Positions 26,327 to 35,277 of a stretch of DNA of 64,000 bases are shown in pieces. Numbering within the stretch: the first letter of the stretch is position 1; each line of letters begins with the position of its first letter. The stretch comes from Paenibacillus sp. BJ-4 (GTDB taxonomy: Bacteria > Bacillota > Bacilli > Paenibacillales > Paenibacillaceae), in contig NZ_JAIVEM010000167.1 in NCBI RefSeq assembly GCF_020404765.1, positions 1 through 64,000 of the forward strand, given 5' to 3'. The notes under the pieces were generated by a model. It had not been told where the DNA came from. It was given only the letters and a program-made list of their open reading frames with translations, and searched no databases. A program made the position numbers and the translations under genes.

Positions 26327-27949
26327 TTACACCTCCATAACAAGCAGCTCAGGGTTAGCGAGCAGCTGTTTGATATAGTTCATGAAGTTTTGAGCAGTTG
26401 CACCGTCAATAATACGGTGGTCAAAGCTCAGAGAAAGAGCCATTACTGGAGCAGCAACAATTTCACCGTTTTTCACAACTGCTTTTTCACTGATACGACC
26501 AGTTCCCAAAATCGCAACTTCAGGGAAGTTGATGATTGGAGTAAAGAACATACCGCCTGCAGAACCGATGTTAGTGATGGAAATGGTGCTTCCTCTCATT
26601 TCGTTCGCAGCCAATTTTCCATCACGACCGCGCACAGCCAGATCACGAATGGAATCAGCGATCATCCAGATACTCTTACGATCAGCATCCTTGATAACAG
26701 GAACGATCAAGCCGTTGTCTGTATCTGTAGCGATACCGATGTTGTAGTATTTTTTGTAGACGATTTCGTTTGCTTCTTCGTCGATCGAGGCATTCAAGGC
26801 CGGGAATTGACGGGAAGCTGCAACCAAAGCTTTTACGATGAATGGCAGGTATGTTACTTTTGTGCCTTTCTTCTCAGCAATTGGTTTCATACGAGTACGG
26901 AAAGCAACCAGCTCAGTTACATCCACTTCGTCCATAATCGTAACGTGCGGAGCCGTGTAAGCCGATTTAACCATAGCATTGGAAATAGCTTTACGGATAC
27001 CTTTAAACGGTATGCGCTCTTCCTCAGCACGCGGATCTGCTGCTGGTGCGGATGGCGCTGCAGCTTTCGCTTCTTTTTTAGCTGGTTCTTGTGCTTTTGC
27101 AGCTTCTTTCGCTACTGGTGCAGCCGCTTGGCCTCCACCATTTTTGAAAGCTTCTACATCTTCTCTAGTGATTTTACCATTTTTACCGGAGCCACTCACT
27201 TGAGCGATGTTTACACCTTGCTCACGAGCAAATTTGCGTACGCTAGGAGTAGCCAGCACGTCTTTGTTTGTTGCAGCAGGAGTTGCAGCTGGTTTTGTGT
27301 TAGCTCCGCCCTGTGCAGCATCCTGTTCTTGTTTAGCAGCAGTCGGTGCTTCTTCTTGTTCAGGAAGCTCACCCTCTGCAGCAATTACAGCCACGACTTG
27401 ACCTACGTTAAAGATGTCTCCGTCTTTGGCAAATACTTCTTGAACCGTACCATTGACCGGACATGGAACTTCAACTACAGCCTTGTCGTTTTGTACTTCC
27501 ATAATGATATCTTCATCTGTTACTTTGTCGCCGGGCTTGATGTGCATCTTGATGATTTCGCCTTCGTGAAGACCTTCGCCCAGCTCTGGGAATTTATATT
27601 CAAATCTAGCTGCACCTGCAGCTCCGCCTTGTGCAGCAGCACTTGGCTCAGGGCTAGCAGTTGCTGCAGCTGGTGCTTCCGGCGCATCTTCTTGTTCAGG
27701 AAGTTCACCTTCTGCATCGATTACAGCTACGACTTGACCTACGTTAAAGATGTCTCCGTCTTTGGCAAACACTTCTTGAACTGTGCCGTTGACTGGACAT
27801 GGAACTTCAACTACAGCCTTGTCATTTTGTACTTCCATGATGATATCTTCGTCTGTTACTTTGTCGCCGGGCTTAATGTGCATCTTGATGATTTCGCCTT
27901 CGTGAAGACCTTCACCCAGCTCCGGGAATTTATATTCAAATTTTGCCAC
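26327..27949 (-). CDS. pdhC: Pyruvate dehydrogenase E2 (dihydrolipoyl acetyltransferase) with two near-identical lipoyl domains
   Basis: The 540-residue E2 has two lipoyl domains (about residues 1-80 and 117-196), each with the lipoyl Lys in VQNDKAVVEVPCPVNG. They are joined by Ala/Pro/Glu-rich linkers. Next comes a peripheral subunit-binding domain (ATPSVRKFAREQGVNIAQVS, about residues 235-270), another Ala/Lys-rich linker and the catalytic acyltransferase domain ending with SLSFDHRIIDGATAQNFMN, which has the active-site His and Asp. The start is GTG at 27947-27949 behind GGGAGG. The two lipoyl domains are almost identical in protein and DNA, which suggests a recent duplication or gene conversion. 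Confidence 0.95.
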   Translation of the reverse strand: MAKFEYKFPELGEGLHEGEIIKMHIKPGDKVTDEDIIMEVQNDKAVVEVPCPVNGTVQEVFAKDGDIFNVGQVVAVIDAEGELPEQEDAPEAPAAATASPEPSAAAQGGAAGAARFEYKFPELGEGLHEGEIIKMHIKPGDKVTDEDIIMEVQNDKAVVEVPCPVNGTVQEVFAKDGDIFNVGQVVAVIAAEGELPEQEEAPTAAKQEQDAAQGGANTKPAATPAATNKDVLATPSVRKFAREQGVNIAQVSGSGKNGKITREDVEAFKNGGGQAAAPVAKEAAKAQEPAKKEAKAAAPSAPAADPRAEEERIPFKGIRKAISNAMVKSAYTAPHVTIMDEVDVTELVAFRTRMKPIAEKKGTKVTYLPFIVKALVAASRQFPALNASIDEEANEIVYKKYYNIGIATDTDNGLIVPVIKDADRKSIWMIADSIRDLAVRGRDGKLAANEMRGSTISITNIGSAGGMFFTPIINFPEVAILGTGRISEKAVVKNGEIVAAPVMALSLSFDHRIIDGATAQNFMNYIKQLLANPELLVMEV

Positions 27950-27983
27950 GTTTAAAACCTCCCAAATTTACGGTGTGCTTTAA

Positions 27984-28964
27984 TTAAAATTCCAATACTT
28001 TATTAACCGCATCAATGATACGTGTTGGCGTTGGCAACCAAGTATCTTCAATTTGAGCAAAAGGATAAACGGTATCTGGACCTGCTACACGCAGAACTGG
28101 TGCTTCCAGATGCAGTATTGCTTTTTCGTTAATTTGTGCAATCACTTCAGCAGCTACGCCAGAGCTCTTTTGAGCTTCCTGAACAACGATAGCACGATTT
28201 GTTTTTTGAATGGAAGCAACGATCGTATCAATGTCAATCGGGCTAATCGTACGCAAATCAATGATTTCCACTTTGATGCCTTTTGTTTTTTCCAGCTCAT
28301 CAGCAGCTTTAATCGAAGTGTGTACCATCATACCGTAAGTAATGATCGTCACATCGGAGCCTTCACGAACCACGTTAGCTTTGCCCAGTTCAACAATGTA
28401 ATCATTCTCAGGAACTTCAGCACGGAATGCATGATACAGGTTCAAATGCTCCATGAAAAATACTGGATCGTTATCGCGAATAGACGCAATCATGAGGCCT
28501 TTTGCATCATAAGGGTTGGAAGGAACAACAACTTTGATACCAGGTGTTTGAGCCAGAAGTCCTTCCAAGGAATCTGTATGCAGCTCGGCTGCCTTAACAC
28601 CGCCACCAAAAGGTGTACGGAATACGATTGGAGAATTGTAGCGTCCACCGGAACGGTAACGCATACGGGATGCTTGAATTGCCATTTGGTCGAGTGCTTC
28701 AAAGATAAAGCCTACGAACTGGATTTCAGCTACAGGACGGAAGCCTTGGATACCCAGACCCACAGCAAGACCCCCGATTGCGGATTCCGCCAGCGGAGTA
28801 TCGAATACACGTTCTTCGCCAAACTCTTTTTGCAAACCTTCTGTTGCGCGGAATACACCACCTACATGACCTACGTCTTCACCGAAAAGCAGGACGTTAG
28901 GGTCGCGTTTCAACTCTACGCGCAGTGCGTCACGAATCGCTTCTTTCATGTTCATTTGTGCCAT
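27984..28964 (-). CDS. pdhB: Pyruvate dehydrogenase E1 beta subunit
   Basis: The protein of about 326 residues forms the E1 heterotetramer with PdhA and transfers the acetyl group from TPP to E2. It shows [40 protein letters not shown] and the C-terminal transketolase domain with [20 protein letters not shown]. The start chosen is ATG at 28962-28964 ([11 protein letters not shown]), with AGGAGG 11 bases upstream; ATGs nearer the Shine-Dalgarno are too close. A terminator-like hairpin separates it from pdhA. pdhC follows after 34 bases. Confidence 0.95.
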   Translation of the reverse strand: MAQMNMKEAIRDALRVELKRDPNVLLFGEDVGHVGGVFRATEGLQKEFGEERVFDTPLAESAIGGLAVGLGIQGFRPVAEIQFVGFIFEALDQMAIQASRMRYRSGGRYNSPIVFRTPFGGGVKAAELHTDSLEGLLAQTPGIKVVVPSNPYDAKGLMIASIRDNDPVFFMEHLNLYHAFRAEVPENDYIVELGKANVVREGSDVTIITYGMMVHTSIKAADELEKTKGIKVEIIDLRTISPIDIDTIVASIQKTNRAIVVQEAQKSSGVAAEVIAQINEKAILHLEAPVLRVAGPDTVYPFAQIEDTWLPTPTRIIDAVNKVLEF

Positions 28965-29017
28965 TTGCTTCATTTCCTCCTTAAACATTGACAGATCAGT
29001 TTCAGTTCAGGTCCAAT

Positions 29018-29052
29018 TAAAAAGCAGACCGGATCGGGATGCCGCCCGGTCT
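29018..29052 (-). terminator. Terminator-like hairpin between pdhA and pdhB
   Basis: AGACCGG (29026-29032) pairs with CCGGTCT (29046-29052), and on the minus strand the stem is followed by GCTTTTTAATT. It lies inside the operon, so it may be a partial terminator or a processing point that sets the ratio of E1-alpha to the other subunits. Confidence 0.5.
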
Positions 29053-29065
29053 CTTTCTAGCTCAA

Positions 29066-30133
29066 TTATTTAAAATCAGCTTTTTGTTCTTCCAGATGCT
29101 TAGGCGTTTTTTCGAACATACTGTCGATCAGGCCAGGAATGGTCATTTTTTCCGTTTTCTCGGCTTTTTTGATCTCTTCGTTCACTTTCGCTTTAGCTTC
29201 TTCTTTTACACGAGCTGTATCTTCTTCAGTCCACAGACCTTTTTTCTCAAGGTATTTCGCAAAGCGGGCAATTGGATCTTTTGCGTTCCATTCGCCTTCT
29301 TCTTCTTTAGTACGATATTTCGTTGCGTCATCAGAAAGGGAATGCGGGCGGAAACGGTATGTTACCGCTTCAATCAGTGTAGCACCTTCGCCATTGCGTC
29401 CACGCTCTGCGGCTTCTTGAACAGCCTTGATAACTGCAAGCACGTCCATACCGTCAATTTTCACGCCTTTAATACCAGCAGCAACCGCTTTGTGAGCGAT
29501 CGAAAGTGCAGCGGTTTGCTTCGCAAATGGAGTCGTGATGGCGTAGCCATTGTTTTGCACGAAGAAAATAACTGGCAGCTTGTATACACCAGCATAGTTC
29601 AGACCTTCGTAGAAATCGCCTTCAGAAGAACCGCCGTCACCTGTATATGTAATGACGACTTGTTTTTGTTTTTTCAGTTTGTAGCCCATCGCAATACCCA
29701 TAGCGTGTAGAATTTGCGCACCAATGATGATTTGCGGCATCAATACGTTAACGCCGTCCGGTATTTGACCGCCGTGTTGATGACCACGGGAATACAAGAA
29801 AGCTTGGTATAAAGGCAGGCCATGCCAAACGAGTTGCGGAATATCGCGGTAGCCTGGAGCAATAAAGTCTTCTTTTTGGAGCGCAAATTCGCTACCAACC
29901 ATTGTTGCTTCTTGTCCGGATACCGGAGCGTAGAAGCCGAGACGTCCTTGACGGCCTAAGTTAACAGCACGGTCATCCCAAGTACGTGTAAATACCATAC
30001 GATACATAATTTCTTTCAATTGATCATCTGTAAGTTTAGGCAATTTATCTTTATTGATAATTTCACCATCCGGAGAAAGCACGGACAGAGCCTCAACTTC
30101 CTCTGTGTACACTTCATAAGGAACCTTGCTCAT
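29066..30133 (-). CDS. pdhA: Pyruvate dehydrogenase E1 alpha subunit
   Basis: The 355-residue protein carries the TPP-binding motif GDGGSSEGDFYEGLNYAGVY with the downstream FFVQNNGYAIT. It also has the phosphorylation-loop type segment YRFRPHSLSDDATKYR. With PdhB it decarboxylates pyruvate. The start is ATG at 30131-30133 (MSKVPYEVY), with GAGG eight bases upstream; the GTG three codons earlier overlaps that site. It is the first gene of pdhABCD, preceded by a gap of about 250 bases that must hold the operon promoter and the divergent promoter of the esterase gene. Confidence 0.95.
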   Translation of the reverse strand: MSKVPYEVYTEEVEALSVLSPDGEIINKDKLPKLTDDQLKEIMYRMVFTRTWDDRAVNLGRQGRLGFYAPVSGQEATMVGSEFALQKEDFIAPGYRDIPQLVWHGLPLYQAFLYSRGHQHGGQIPDGVNVLMPQIIIGAQILHAMGIAMGYKLKKQKQVVITYTGDGGSSEGDFYEGLNYAGVYKLPVIFFVQNNGYAITTPFAKQTAALSIAHKAVAAGIKGVKIDGMDVLAVIKAVQEAAERGRNGEGATLIEAVTYRFRPHSLSDDATKYRTKEEEGEWNAKDPIARFAKYLEKKGLWTEEDTARVKEEAKAKVNEEIKKAEKTEKMTIPGLIDSMFEKTPKHLEEQKADFK

Positions 30134-30389
30134 TTTCTTCACCTCAACAAAAAAATTTGAATATCAAGTTCCGCTGTTATAGGATTATTATACACCTGTT
30201 ATATTGCTTGCGTCAAAGATTTAGTTATTTTTTTTGAGTTTGCCACATTTTTGTGTATGTAACAGGAGATGATTTTTACTATAACAGCTTAGTACATGAT
30301 TGAAATTTTAAACATCTATTGCAATCAGGGTAATCTTAACTTATTGTGATCCCGAATGCAAAATAATACACCGAGAAAGGTGACGAAAA

Positions 30390-31124
30390 ATGACGGATTC
30401 CCGGTATTTAAAACGAACCATCCTTAAAGACGAAGTAGAAAGCCGCTTTCTTGGCGAAACCAGAACACTCCGTATTTACTTGCCGCCAGGCTATAATGAA
30501 TTATTGAGTTACCCGGTCGTATACTGTCAGGATGGAGAAGAATTTTTCAACTTTGGCCGCATTGCAACTCATGCAAACCGTCTCATCCTCGATGAAGGCG
30601 TCGAGCCCTTCATTATTGTCGGCGTCGAAGTGAACACCAAAATCAGAACCCAGGAATATGCTCCCTTTGGCCATCGTTTCGAGGCGTACACCGCCTGTTT
30701 TGCAGAAGAGATTATTCCCTATGTAGAACAAAAGTATCCTATAAGAAGTGATGCATCGTCCCGCATTTTGGCAGGGGATTCACTGGGAGGCAGTGTGTCT
30801 CTGCATTTGGCGTTGTTGTATCCGCAGCTATTCAACCGCATTATTAGCCTGTCCGGCGCTTACTATGAGGCTTCGCAGGAAATCATCGCCCGTGAGAAGG
30901 ATTTGTCCCATCTGCGGATATGGATGATTGTCGGCCTCCAGGAGGATGCATTTGAGAGCGATACCGGTATTAATAACTTTGTAGAGCTTAACCGCCAATG
31001 CGCAGATTTACTGCGCGAACGGAACGCCGAGGTTTCCTACCGTGAAAAGGATGGCAAGCATTTGTGGGGCTTTTGGCAAAACGAGCTGCCTGACGCGCTC
31101 ATGTATTTTTTGGATCGCGCATGA
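30390..31124 (+). CDS. Esterase of the Fes/enterochelin-esterase-like alpha/beta hydrolase family
   Basis: The 244-residue protein has an esterase fold with the nucleophile elbow AGDSLGGSVSLHLALLYP (Ser about residue 130) and a C-terminal His in DGKHLWGFWQNELPDALMYF. The N-terminus contains RTLRIYLPPGYNELLSYPVV and CQDGEEFF, typical of the putative-esterase family that includes siderophore esterases. No signal peptide is present, so it is cytoplasmic. The start is ATG at 30390 with AAGGTGA just upstream. It is a stand-alone gene divergent from pdhA. No siderophore genes are nearby, so the substrate is open. Confidence 0.8.
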   Translation: MTDSRYLKRTILKDEVESRFLGETRTLRIYLPPGYNELLSYPVVYCQDGEEFFNFGRIATHANRLILDEGVEPFIIVGVEVNTKIRTQEYAPFGHRFEAYTACFAEEIIPYVEQKYPIRSDASSRILAGDSLGGSVSLHLALLYPQLFNRIISLSGAYYEASQEIIAREKDLSHLRIWMIVGLQEDAFESDTGINNFVELNRQCADLLRERNAEVSYREKDGKHLWGFWQNELPDALMYFLDRA

Positions 31125-31242
31125 GTATCCTTGTTCAAGACTAAACAACTATCGGGGATTGAGCATTGATCGACCAGATCAGGGTCGTTATGCTCTTTCC
31201 TCTTTTTCACAAAATGATTACGCTTTCAAAAATTATATAATG

Positions 31243-31263
31243 AAAAACGGCAATGATTGCCGT
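31243..31263 (-). terminator. Terminator after the low-molecular-weight phosphatase gene
   Basis: ACGGCAA and TTGCCGT (31247-31253, 31257-31263) form a tight hairpin, followed on the minus strand by TTTTTC. It lies 16 bases after the phosphatase stop. Confidence 0.7.
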
Positions 31264-31278
31264 CTTCTGTCGTTCACA

Positions 31279-31743
31279 TTATAGCTTTTCTTCTATGATT
31301 TTGTCCAGCAAGGCCCCGCACCCCGCATCCATTAATCGATAGGTTTCTTCGAAATTCCCAGTGAAATAAGGGTCCGGCACTTCTCTTAGCTGTTCTTTGG
31401 GAAGTAAGTCCATGAATTTTAGAATGTCAGCGTCCGCTCCACCTGCCAGCTTACGCATGTTTCGTTCATTGGAATCATCCATGCACACAATATAATCAAA
31501 CGCCTCAAAATCACGGCCCCCTATTTGCCGCGCCTTTAAGCCCTTCTCGCTAATGCCGTGCAGCTTGAGCTGCTTTAGTGTTCCCTCATGTGGGGGATTC
31601 CCGATATGCCAGTCGCCTGTTCCAGCCGAATCTACCTGAATTTGCGCGCTTAGTCCCCGTTCCTGCACCTTATGTCTTAGTACCGCTTCTCCCATAGGAG
31701 AGCGACAAATATTGCCCAGACACACAAATAGAACGTTAATCAT
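31279..31743 (-). CDS. Low-molecular-weight protein tyrosine phosphatase
   Basis: The 154-residue enzyme has the P-loop VCLGNICRSPMGEAV (catalytic Cys about residue 8, Arg about 14) near the start. The general-acid Asp is in EVPDPYFTGNFEETYRLMDA. This is a canonical low-molecular-weight phosphotyrosine or arginine phosphatase. The start is ATG at 31741-31743 with AAGGAG upstream. No tyrosine kinase is adjacent. It is divergent from the thiamine pyrophosphokinase gene. Confidence 0.9.
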   Translation of the reverse strand: MINVLFVCLGNICRSPMGEAVLRHKVQERGLSAQIQVDSAGTGDWHIGNPPHEGTLKQLKLHGISEKGLKARQIGGRDFEAFDYIVCMDDSNERNMRKLAGGADADILKFMDLLPKEQLREVPDPYFTGNFEETYRLMDAGCGALLDKIIEEKL

Positions 31744-31894
31744 GTTGTTCTCCTTCCTAATTACACGTTACACTACCTTTTTCTGTTTCATTGTAGCCGC
31801 GCTCTCCAAAATTGTGCAAGCCATATTTAACGCGTTATACTTAAAAGCTGATGGTACCATATAGACCGTATGACAGAAAGAAAGGATGTTGGAT

Positions 31895-32536
31895 ATGACG
31901 AAGAAGCGTGCCATTGTATTTTCCGGTGGTCGTCTTAGCGAAGGAGATCTACAACAAATACAACCTGAAGATTTTATTATAGGTGCGGATAAAGGTGCTC
32001 TTTTTCTGATTGAGCATGGCATCACACCGCATATCTCTGTAGGTGATTTTGATTCAATAACACCACAGGAAAAAGAACGGGTTGAATCGGCTAGCAAACG
32101 CATGCTTGCGTGTGATCCTATACTGAAGGACCTGACAGATACGGAGCTTGCCTTGGAGATTGCTATAGACGAACAGGCAGATCATGTACTCATGCTTGGT
32201 GTGACCGGCACCAGAATGGACCACACACTGGCTAATGTTCAAATATTGGTACGCGCGATGCAGCATCATATTAGTTGCGCAATTATGGACGCACATAACT
32301 ATATCGAGCTCACAGGGTCCACGCTGGAGATCAAGCCCATGGGTTATACATATACATCGCTGCTTCCTATGACTGCTGAGGTAACAGGGATAAACCTGGA
32401 AGGATTTATGTACCCATTACAAAATGCCACCCTCAAGATGGGACAATCACGTGCTGTCAGCAACAAGCTAACCGCTTCAAAAGGTACAATTTCCATCGAA
32501 AGCGGACTACTGCTTGTTATTCAAAGCAAAGATTAG
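31895..32536 (+). CDS. thiN: Thiamine pyrophosphokinase
   Basis: The 213-residue protein transfers pyrophosphate from ATP to thiamine to make TPP. Diagnostic segments are FIIGADKGALFLIEHGITPH, VGDFDSITPQE and the catalytic KDLTDTELALEIAI motif. GTRMDHTLANVQIL and a C-terminal beta domain with VSNKLTASKGTISIESGLLL follow. The start is ATG at 31895 with AAAGG nine bases upstream; an earlier ATG at 31886 overlaps this site. It is a single gene with its own terminator and complements the thi operon further on. Confidence 0.9.
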   Translation: MTKKRAIVFSGGRLSEGDLQQIQPEDFIIGADKGALFLIEHGITPHISVGDFDSITPQEKERVESASKRMLACDPILKDLTDTELALEIAIDEQADHVLMLGVTGTRMDHTLANVQILVRAMQHHISCAIMDAHNYIELTGSTLEIKPMGYTYTSLLPMTAEVTGINLEGFMYPLQNATLKMGQSRAVSNKLTASKGTISIESGLLLVIQSKD

Positions 32537-32579
32537 TTATGACATTATTGTAACTTTTATAAAAACTGTTTTGATGCTC

Positions 32580-32608
32580 AAACCCCTTGATTTACAAGGG
32601 GTTTTTCG
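32580..32608 (+). terminator. Terminator of thiN
   Basis: AAACCCCTTG and CAAGGGGTTT (32580-32589, 32595-32604) form a perfect 10-bp stem followed by TTTCGTTT. Confidence 0.85.
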
Positions 32609-32817
32609 TTTATTCAGATTCATAAAACGCTATATTTTTTTACAAATTGTAATTTTTAATCGTTTTTTAATAAACACCATGTAAGTCTTGTCCCTCAAGC
32701 ATTTGAGAGTACTCTTCCAACAATTAGGTGGCTACAAAGCTGTTATACTCAACGCTGTCAGCAAGTTAGCAACTCAGCAAAATTTTGCACAAATCAATTT
32801 TTGGAGGTACTTACATC

Positions 32818-33318
32818 ATGAACATGCAGAAGATCATAAAAAAGGTAATTATCGCAGGAGTCGCAGCCACTATCGGTTTTGGAACTTTTGCAATTGAGGG
32901 AACAAATACGGCACAAGCTGCTACTACTTCAACTTCTGTAGGTCAAAAAGTAATTGACTACGGCGAAAGATATATGGGAACTCCTTATAGATTTGGAGCT
33001 TCTACAAGCACCACCCGCTATTTTGACTGTTCTTCTTTTATGAAGCATATTTTCAAAAAATACGGAGTAGATTTGCCGCGCACTTCTGTCCAGCAGTCAA
33101 AAGTTGGACGTGCTGTATCCAAGTCTAATTTGAAAAAAGGTGACTTAGTGTTCTTCTCAAGCGGTAGCCGTTCTACCGGGCGCAATATTACCCATGTAGC
33201 AGTCTATATGGGCGGCGGTAAGATTCTTCACACTTACGGCAGTCCTGGTGTTACCATTTCCAATTTGAACTCCAGCTACTGGAAAAGAGCATACATTAAA
33301 GCACGTCGCGTGCTGTAG
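32818..33318 (+). CDS. Secreted NlpC/P60 cell-wall peptidase
   Basis: The 166-residue protein has a signal peptide (MQKIIKKVIIAGVAATIGFG, cleaved after TAQAA) followed directly by a single NlpC/P60 domain. The catalytic Cys is in RYFDCSSFMKHIF, the first His in NITHVAVYMGGGK and the second polar residue in ILHTYG. There are no SH3 or LysM cell-wall-binding domains, so it is a minimal secreted endopeptidase. The start is ATG at 32818 with GGAGG ten bases upstream. The upstream gap of about 210 bases has no recognisable riboswitch. A strong terminator follows. Confidence 0.9.
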   Translation: MNMQKIIKKVIIAGVAATIGFGTFAIEGTNTAQAATTSTSVGQKVIDYGERYMGTPYRFGASTSTTRYFDCSSFMKHIFKKYGVDLPRTSVQQSKVGRAVSKSNLKKGDLVFFSSGSRSTGRNITHVAVYMGGGKILHTYGSPGVTISNLNSSYWKRAYIKARRVL

Positions 33319-33342
33319 TATGAAACTCGTTTAAAATATGTA

Positions 33343-33371
33343 AGCCGGGACGAACAGTTCCCGGCTTTTTT
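33343..33371 (+). terminator. Terminator of the NlpC/P60 gene
   Basis: AGCCGGGA and TCCCGGCT (33343-33350, 33359-33366) form an 8-bp stem followed by a T-run. Confidence 0.85.
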
Positions 33372-33384
33372 ATATGTCTCCATG

Positions 33385-34077
33385 CTATTCTTCTTCAGGT
33401 GGTGTTCTGAGAGAATAGCCAATGCCTCGTTCCGTGCGAATCATTTTGAATTTTTGCCCCTTATCTACCTTAACTCTCAAATGCCTGATATACACGTCTA
33501 CTACGTTCGTATCTACGATATAATCATGTTTCCAAACATCCTTCAGAATTTGCTGCCTGCTGCAAACCTGATCGAGATGTATAGCCAGATGCAGCAAAAG
33601 ATCGAATTCCTTTGGAGTTAATTCCAGCTTCTGTCCCCCTCTACTTACCATTCTGCTTGCATTGTCTATATGTAGATCACCCGCCTCGATTACCCTTGCT
33701 ACATCATGAGCAGCACCAAAAATTCGCATTAAATTAGCTACTCTGGCCAGAAACACTTTGGGAGAAAAGGGGAGTACCATCACATCGTGTGCTCCCTGCT
33801 CAAAACAGGAAACGATATGGTTCTCATCGTCTGATGAGGTCAAGACGAATAACGGTACACGAGGATGGTTTTGCTGCACGGTCCGAATCATTCCTTGTGC
33901 ATCCCCTTGCTCTTCATCAACGTTCAGAAGCAGCATACTCACAGGATGATCGGCTGCGTAGGAGCTTCCCTCCGACATATTTCGGACATGACCCACCTGA
34001 TAGCCTGCCTGCTCCAATAGATGTACATTTACAGGTGACGCTTCATTTTCATCCACAAGTAAAATTAACGGGCTCAT
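33385..34077 (-). CDS. Orphan OmpR-family response regulator with degenerate receiver
   Basis: The 230-residue protein has a receiver-like domain followed by a winged-helix DNA-binding domain (LELTPKEFDLLLHLAIHLDQ, then the recognition segment DTNVVDVYIRHLRVKVD and the wing GIGYSLRTP). In the receiver, the beta-3 phosphoacceptor position reads LLLN instead of LLD, the beta-1 acidic pair is DE, and the conserved Lys in the K-P-F segment is replaced (VMVLPFSPK). So it is probably not controlled by normal Asp phosphorylation. No histidine kinase is adjacent. The start is ATG at 34075-34077 with GGTGG upstream. Confidence 0.85.
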   Translation of the reverse strand: MSPLILLVDENEASPVNVHLLEQAGYQVGHVRNMSEGSSYAADHPVSMLLLNVDEEQGDAQGMIRTVQQNHPRVPLFVLTSSDDENHIVSCFEQGAHDVMVLPFSPKVFLARVANLMRIFGAAHDVARVIEAGDLHIDNASRMVSRGGQKLELTPKEFDLLLHLAIHLDQVCSRQQILKDVWKHDYIVDTNVVDVYIRHLRVKVDKGQKFKMIRTERGIGYSLRTPPEEE

Positions 34078-34169
34078 CTTTTCACCCACCTGGTTTGGAC
34101 ATCGCATTGTAATATGGATAAGAACAATTTGTTTGTAAGTCATTAAAACATATTTATATTTAGTGTAAC

Positions 34170-34210
34170 AAAAAAGCAGAAAATCATTCCTGGAAGAATG
34201 GTTTTCTGCT
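34170..34210 (-). terminator. Terminator of the thiazole operon
   Basis: Fifteen-base arms (34175-34189 with 34196-34210, one G-T pair) and a 6-nt loop are followed on the minus strand by TTTTTTG. It lies just after the thiF stop. Confidence 0.8.
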
Positions 34211-34218
34211 TTTTATAG

Positions 34219-35277
34219 TTAGCCCAAATAACGGTGATATAGACTTTTTGCTTCTGCCACATCCTTTGTCCCGTGAATCAACGCTCGCCCATCGGCAAAA
34301 ACGACCAAGCGATGTACCCCCGTACTATAGGAAACCAGAAACGGATTCCGCTCTACTTTTCCCTCTCCCACAGAGGCAAGTCGATCTGCTGTTTCCTTAA
34401 GATTCAGCTGTAACGGTTTGGCTGGTCTTATCTGAACGGTATCGCGACCGCACAACACATCTGTTTTCTGCCGATGTGAGGCTGACAAATAGGGATACGT
34501 CGGGTGACTGCCACAGGAAGGACAATCCGCTTTTTTCAAGCGGTCTACGGCTATCGCTGCATACTCGTTTCGCCACAAATCAAACGAAAACAGCTTCCCT
34601 CGCAGTTCTTTCTTATATCCGCCAAGAAGCTTGAAGGCTTCCGTAGTCTGATTGGCCGTGACCATTTGTACTGCTTGTGGTATAATCCCGGCGGTATCAC
34701 AGGTCTCACCTCCAAACGGAACGGTACCCAGCAAACAATGAAGACAAGGCGTTTGCCCCGGTAAAATGGTATAAGTCACACCATAGCTTCCTACACATCC
34801 CCCATAAATCCACGGTATACGATGCTTTAATGCCATATCGTTCATGAGCAGTCGGGTATCAAAATTATCAGTTGCATCCATCATCAGGTCAACTCCCTGG
34901 ATCAGCTCTTCCAGTTCCTCTACCCCAACATCCAATACATGTGCGTGTATGACCGTTTCCGAATTGATTTCCTTTAATCTTCGCTGGGCAGCCACTGCTT
35001 TGGGGCATCTCTCTGCAGCGTCACTCTCCTGAAAAAGCTGCTGACGCTGCAAGTTGCTCCATTCCACATAATCCCGATCTACGATGCTTACCGTACCTAC
35101 CCCTGCACGGACAAGCGTTTCCGCAATACCTGTGCCGAGCGCTCCGACACCTATGATTAGTACATGAGAAGAAGCGAGCCGGCGTTGTCCTTCTGACCCA
35201 AAGGGAGCGAATCTTTCCTGTCTGGAATAGCGGTCCCCTGCTTGTACTCCTTCACAGGATTTTTCTGTTTCCATCAT
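34219..35277 (-). CDS. thiF: ThiF/MoeB-type sulfur-carrier adenylyltransferase
   Basis: The 352-residue protein adenylates the C-terminal Gly-Gly of ThiS. It shows [20 protein letters not shown], the ATP-binding [36 protein letters not shown], and two zinc Cys pairs (CLHC near residue 180 and CPSC near residue 265). The C-terminal 85 residues are an extra domain. Its start codon overlaps the thiG stop (ATGATG). The gene order and coupling put it in thiazole synthesis, although family members can also serve MoaD. Confidence 0.9.
   Translation of the reverse strand: MMETEKSCEGVQAGDRYSRQERFAPFGSEGQRRLASSHVLIIGVGALGTGIAETLVRAGVGTVSIVDRDYVEWSNLQRQQLFQESDAAERCPKAVAAQRRLKEINSETVIHAHVLDVGVEELEELIQGVDLMMDATDNFDTRLLMNDMALKHRIPWIYGGCVGSYGVTYTILPGQTPCLHCLLGTVPFGGETCDTAGIIPQAVQMVTANQTTEAFKLLGGYKKELRGKLFSFDLWRNEYAAIAVDRLKKADCPSCGSHPTYPYLSASHRQKTDVLCGRDTVQIRPAKPLQLNLKETADRLASVGEGKVERNPFLVSYSTGVHRLVVFADGRALIHGTKDVAEAKSLYHRYLG

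Noticed and set aside
26390-27955. 521-codon open frame on the plus strand opposite pdhC
   Set aside because: It is a shadow of the Ala/Glu-rich, codon-biased pdhC gene. It is Phe/Cys/Ser-rich with no family resemblance or ribosome binding site.
28053-28991. 312-codon plus-strand frame opposite pdhB
   Set aside because: It is a complement-frame artefact of pdhB, with odd amino-acid composition and no domain.
32609-32817. c-di-AMP (ydaO-type) riboswitch upstream of the NlpC/P60 gene
   Set aside because: Such elements often precede wall hydrolases, but the conserved core is not visible. Only a small CTCAA-type hairpin is present.
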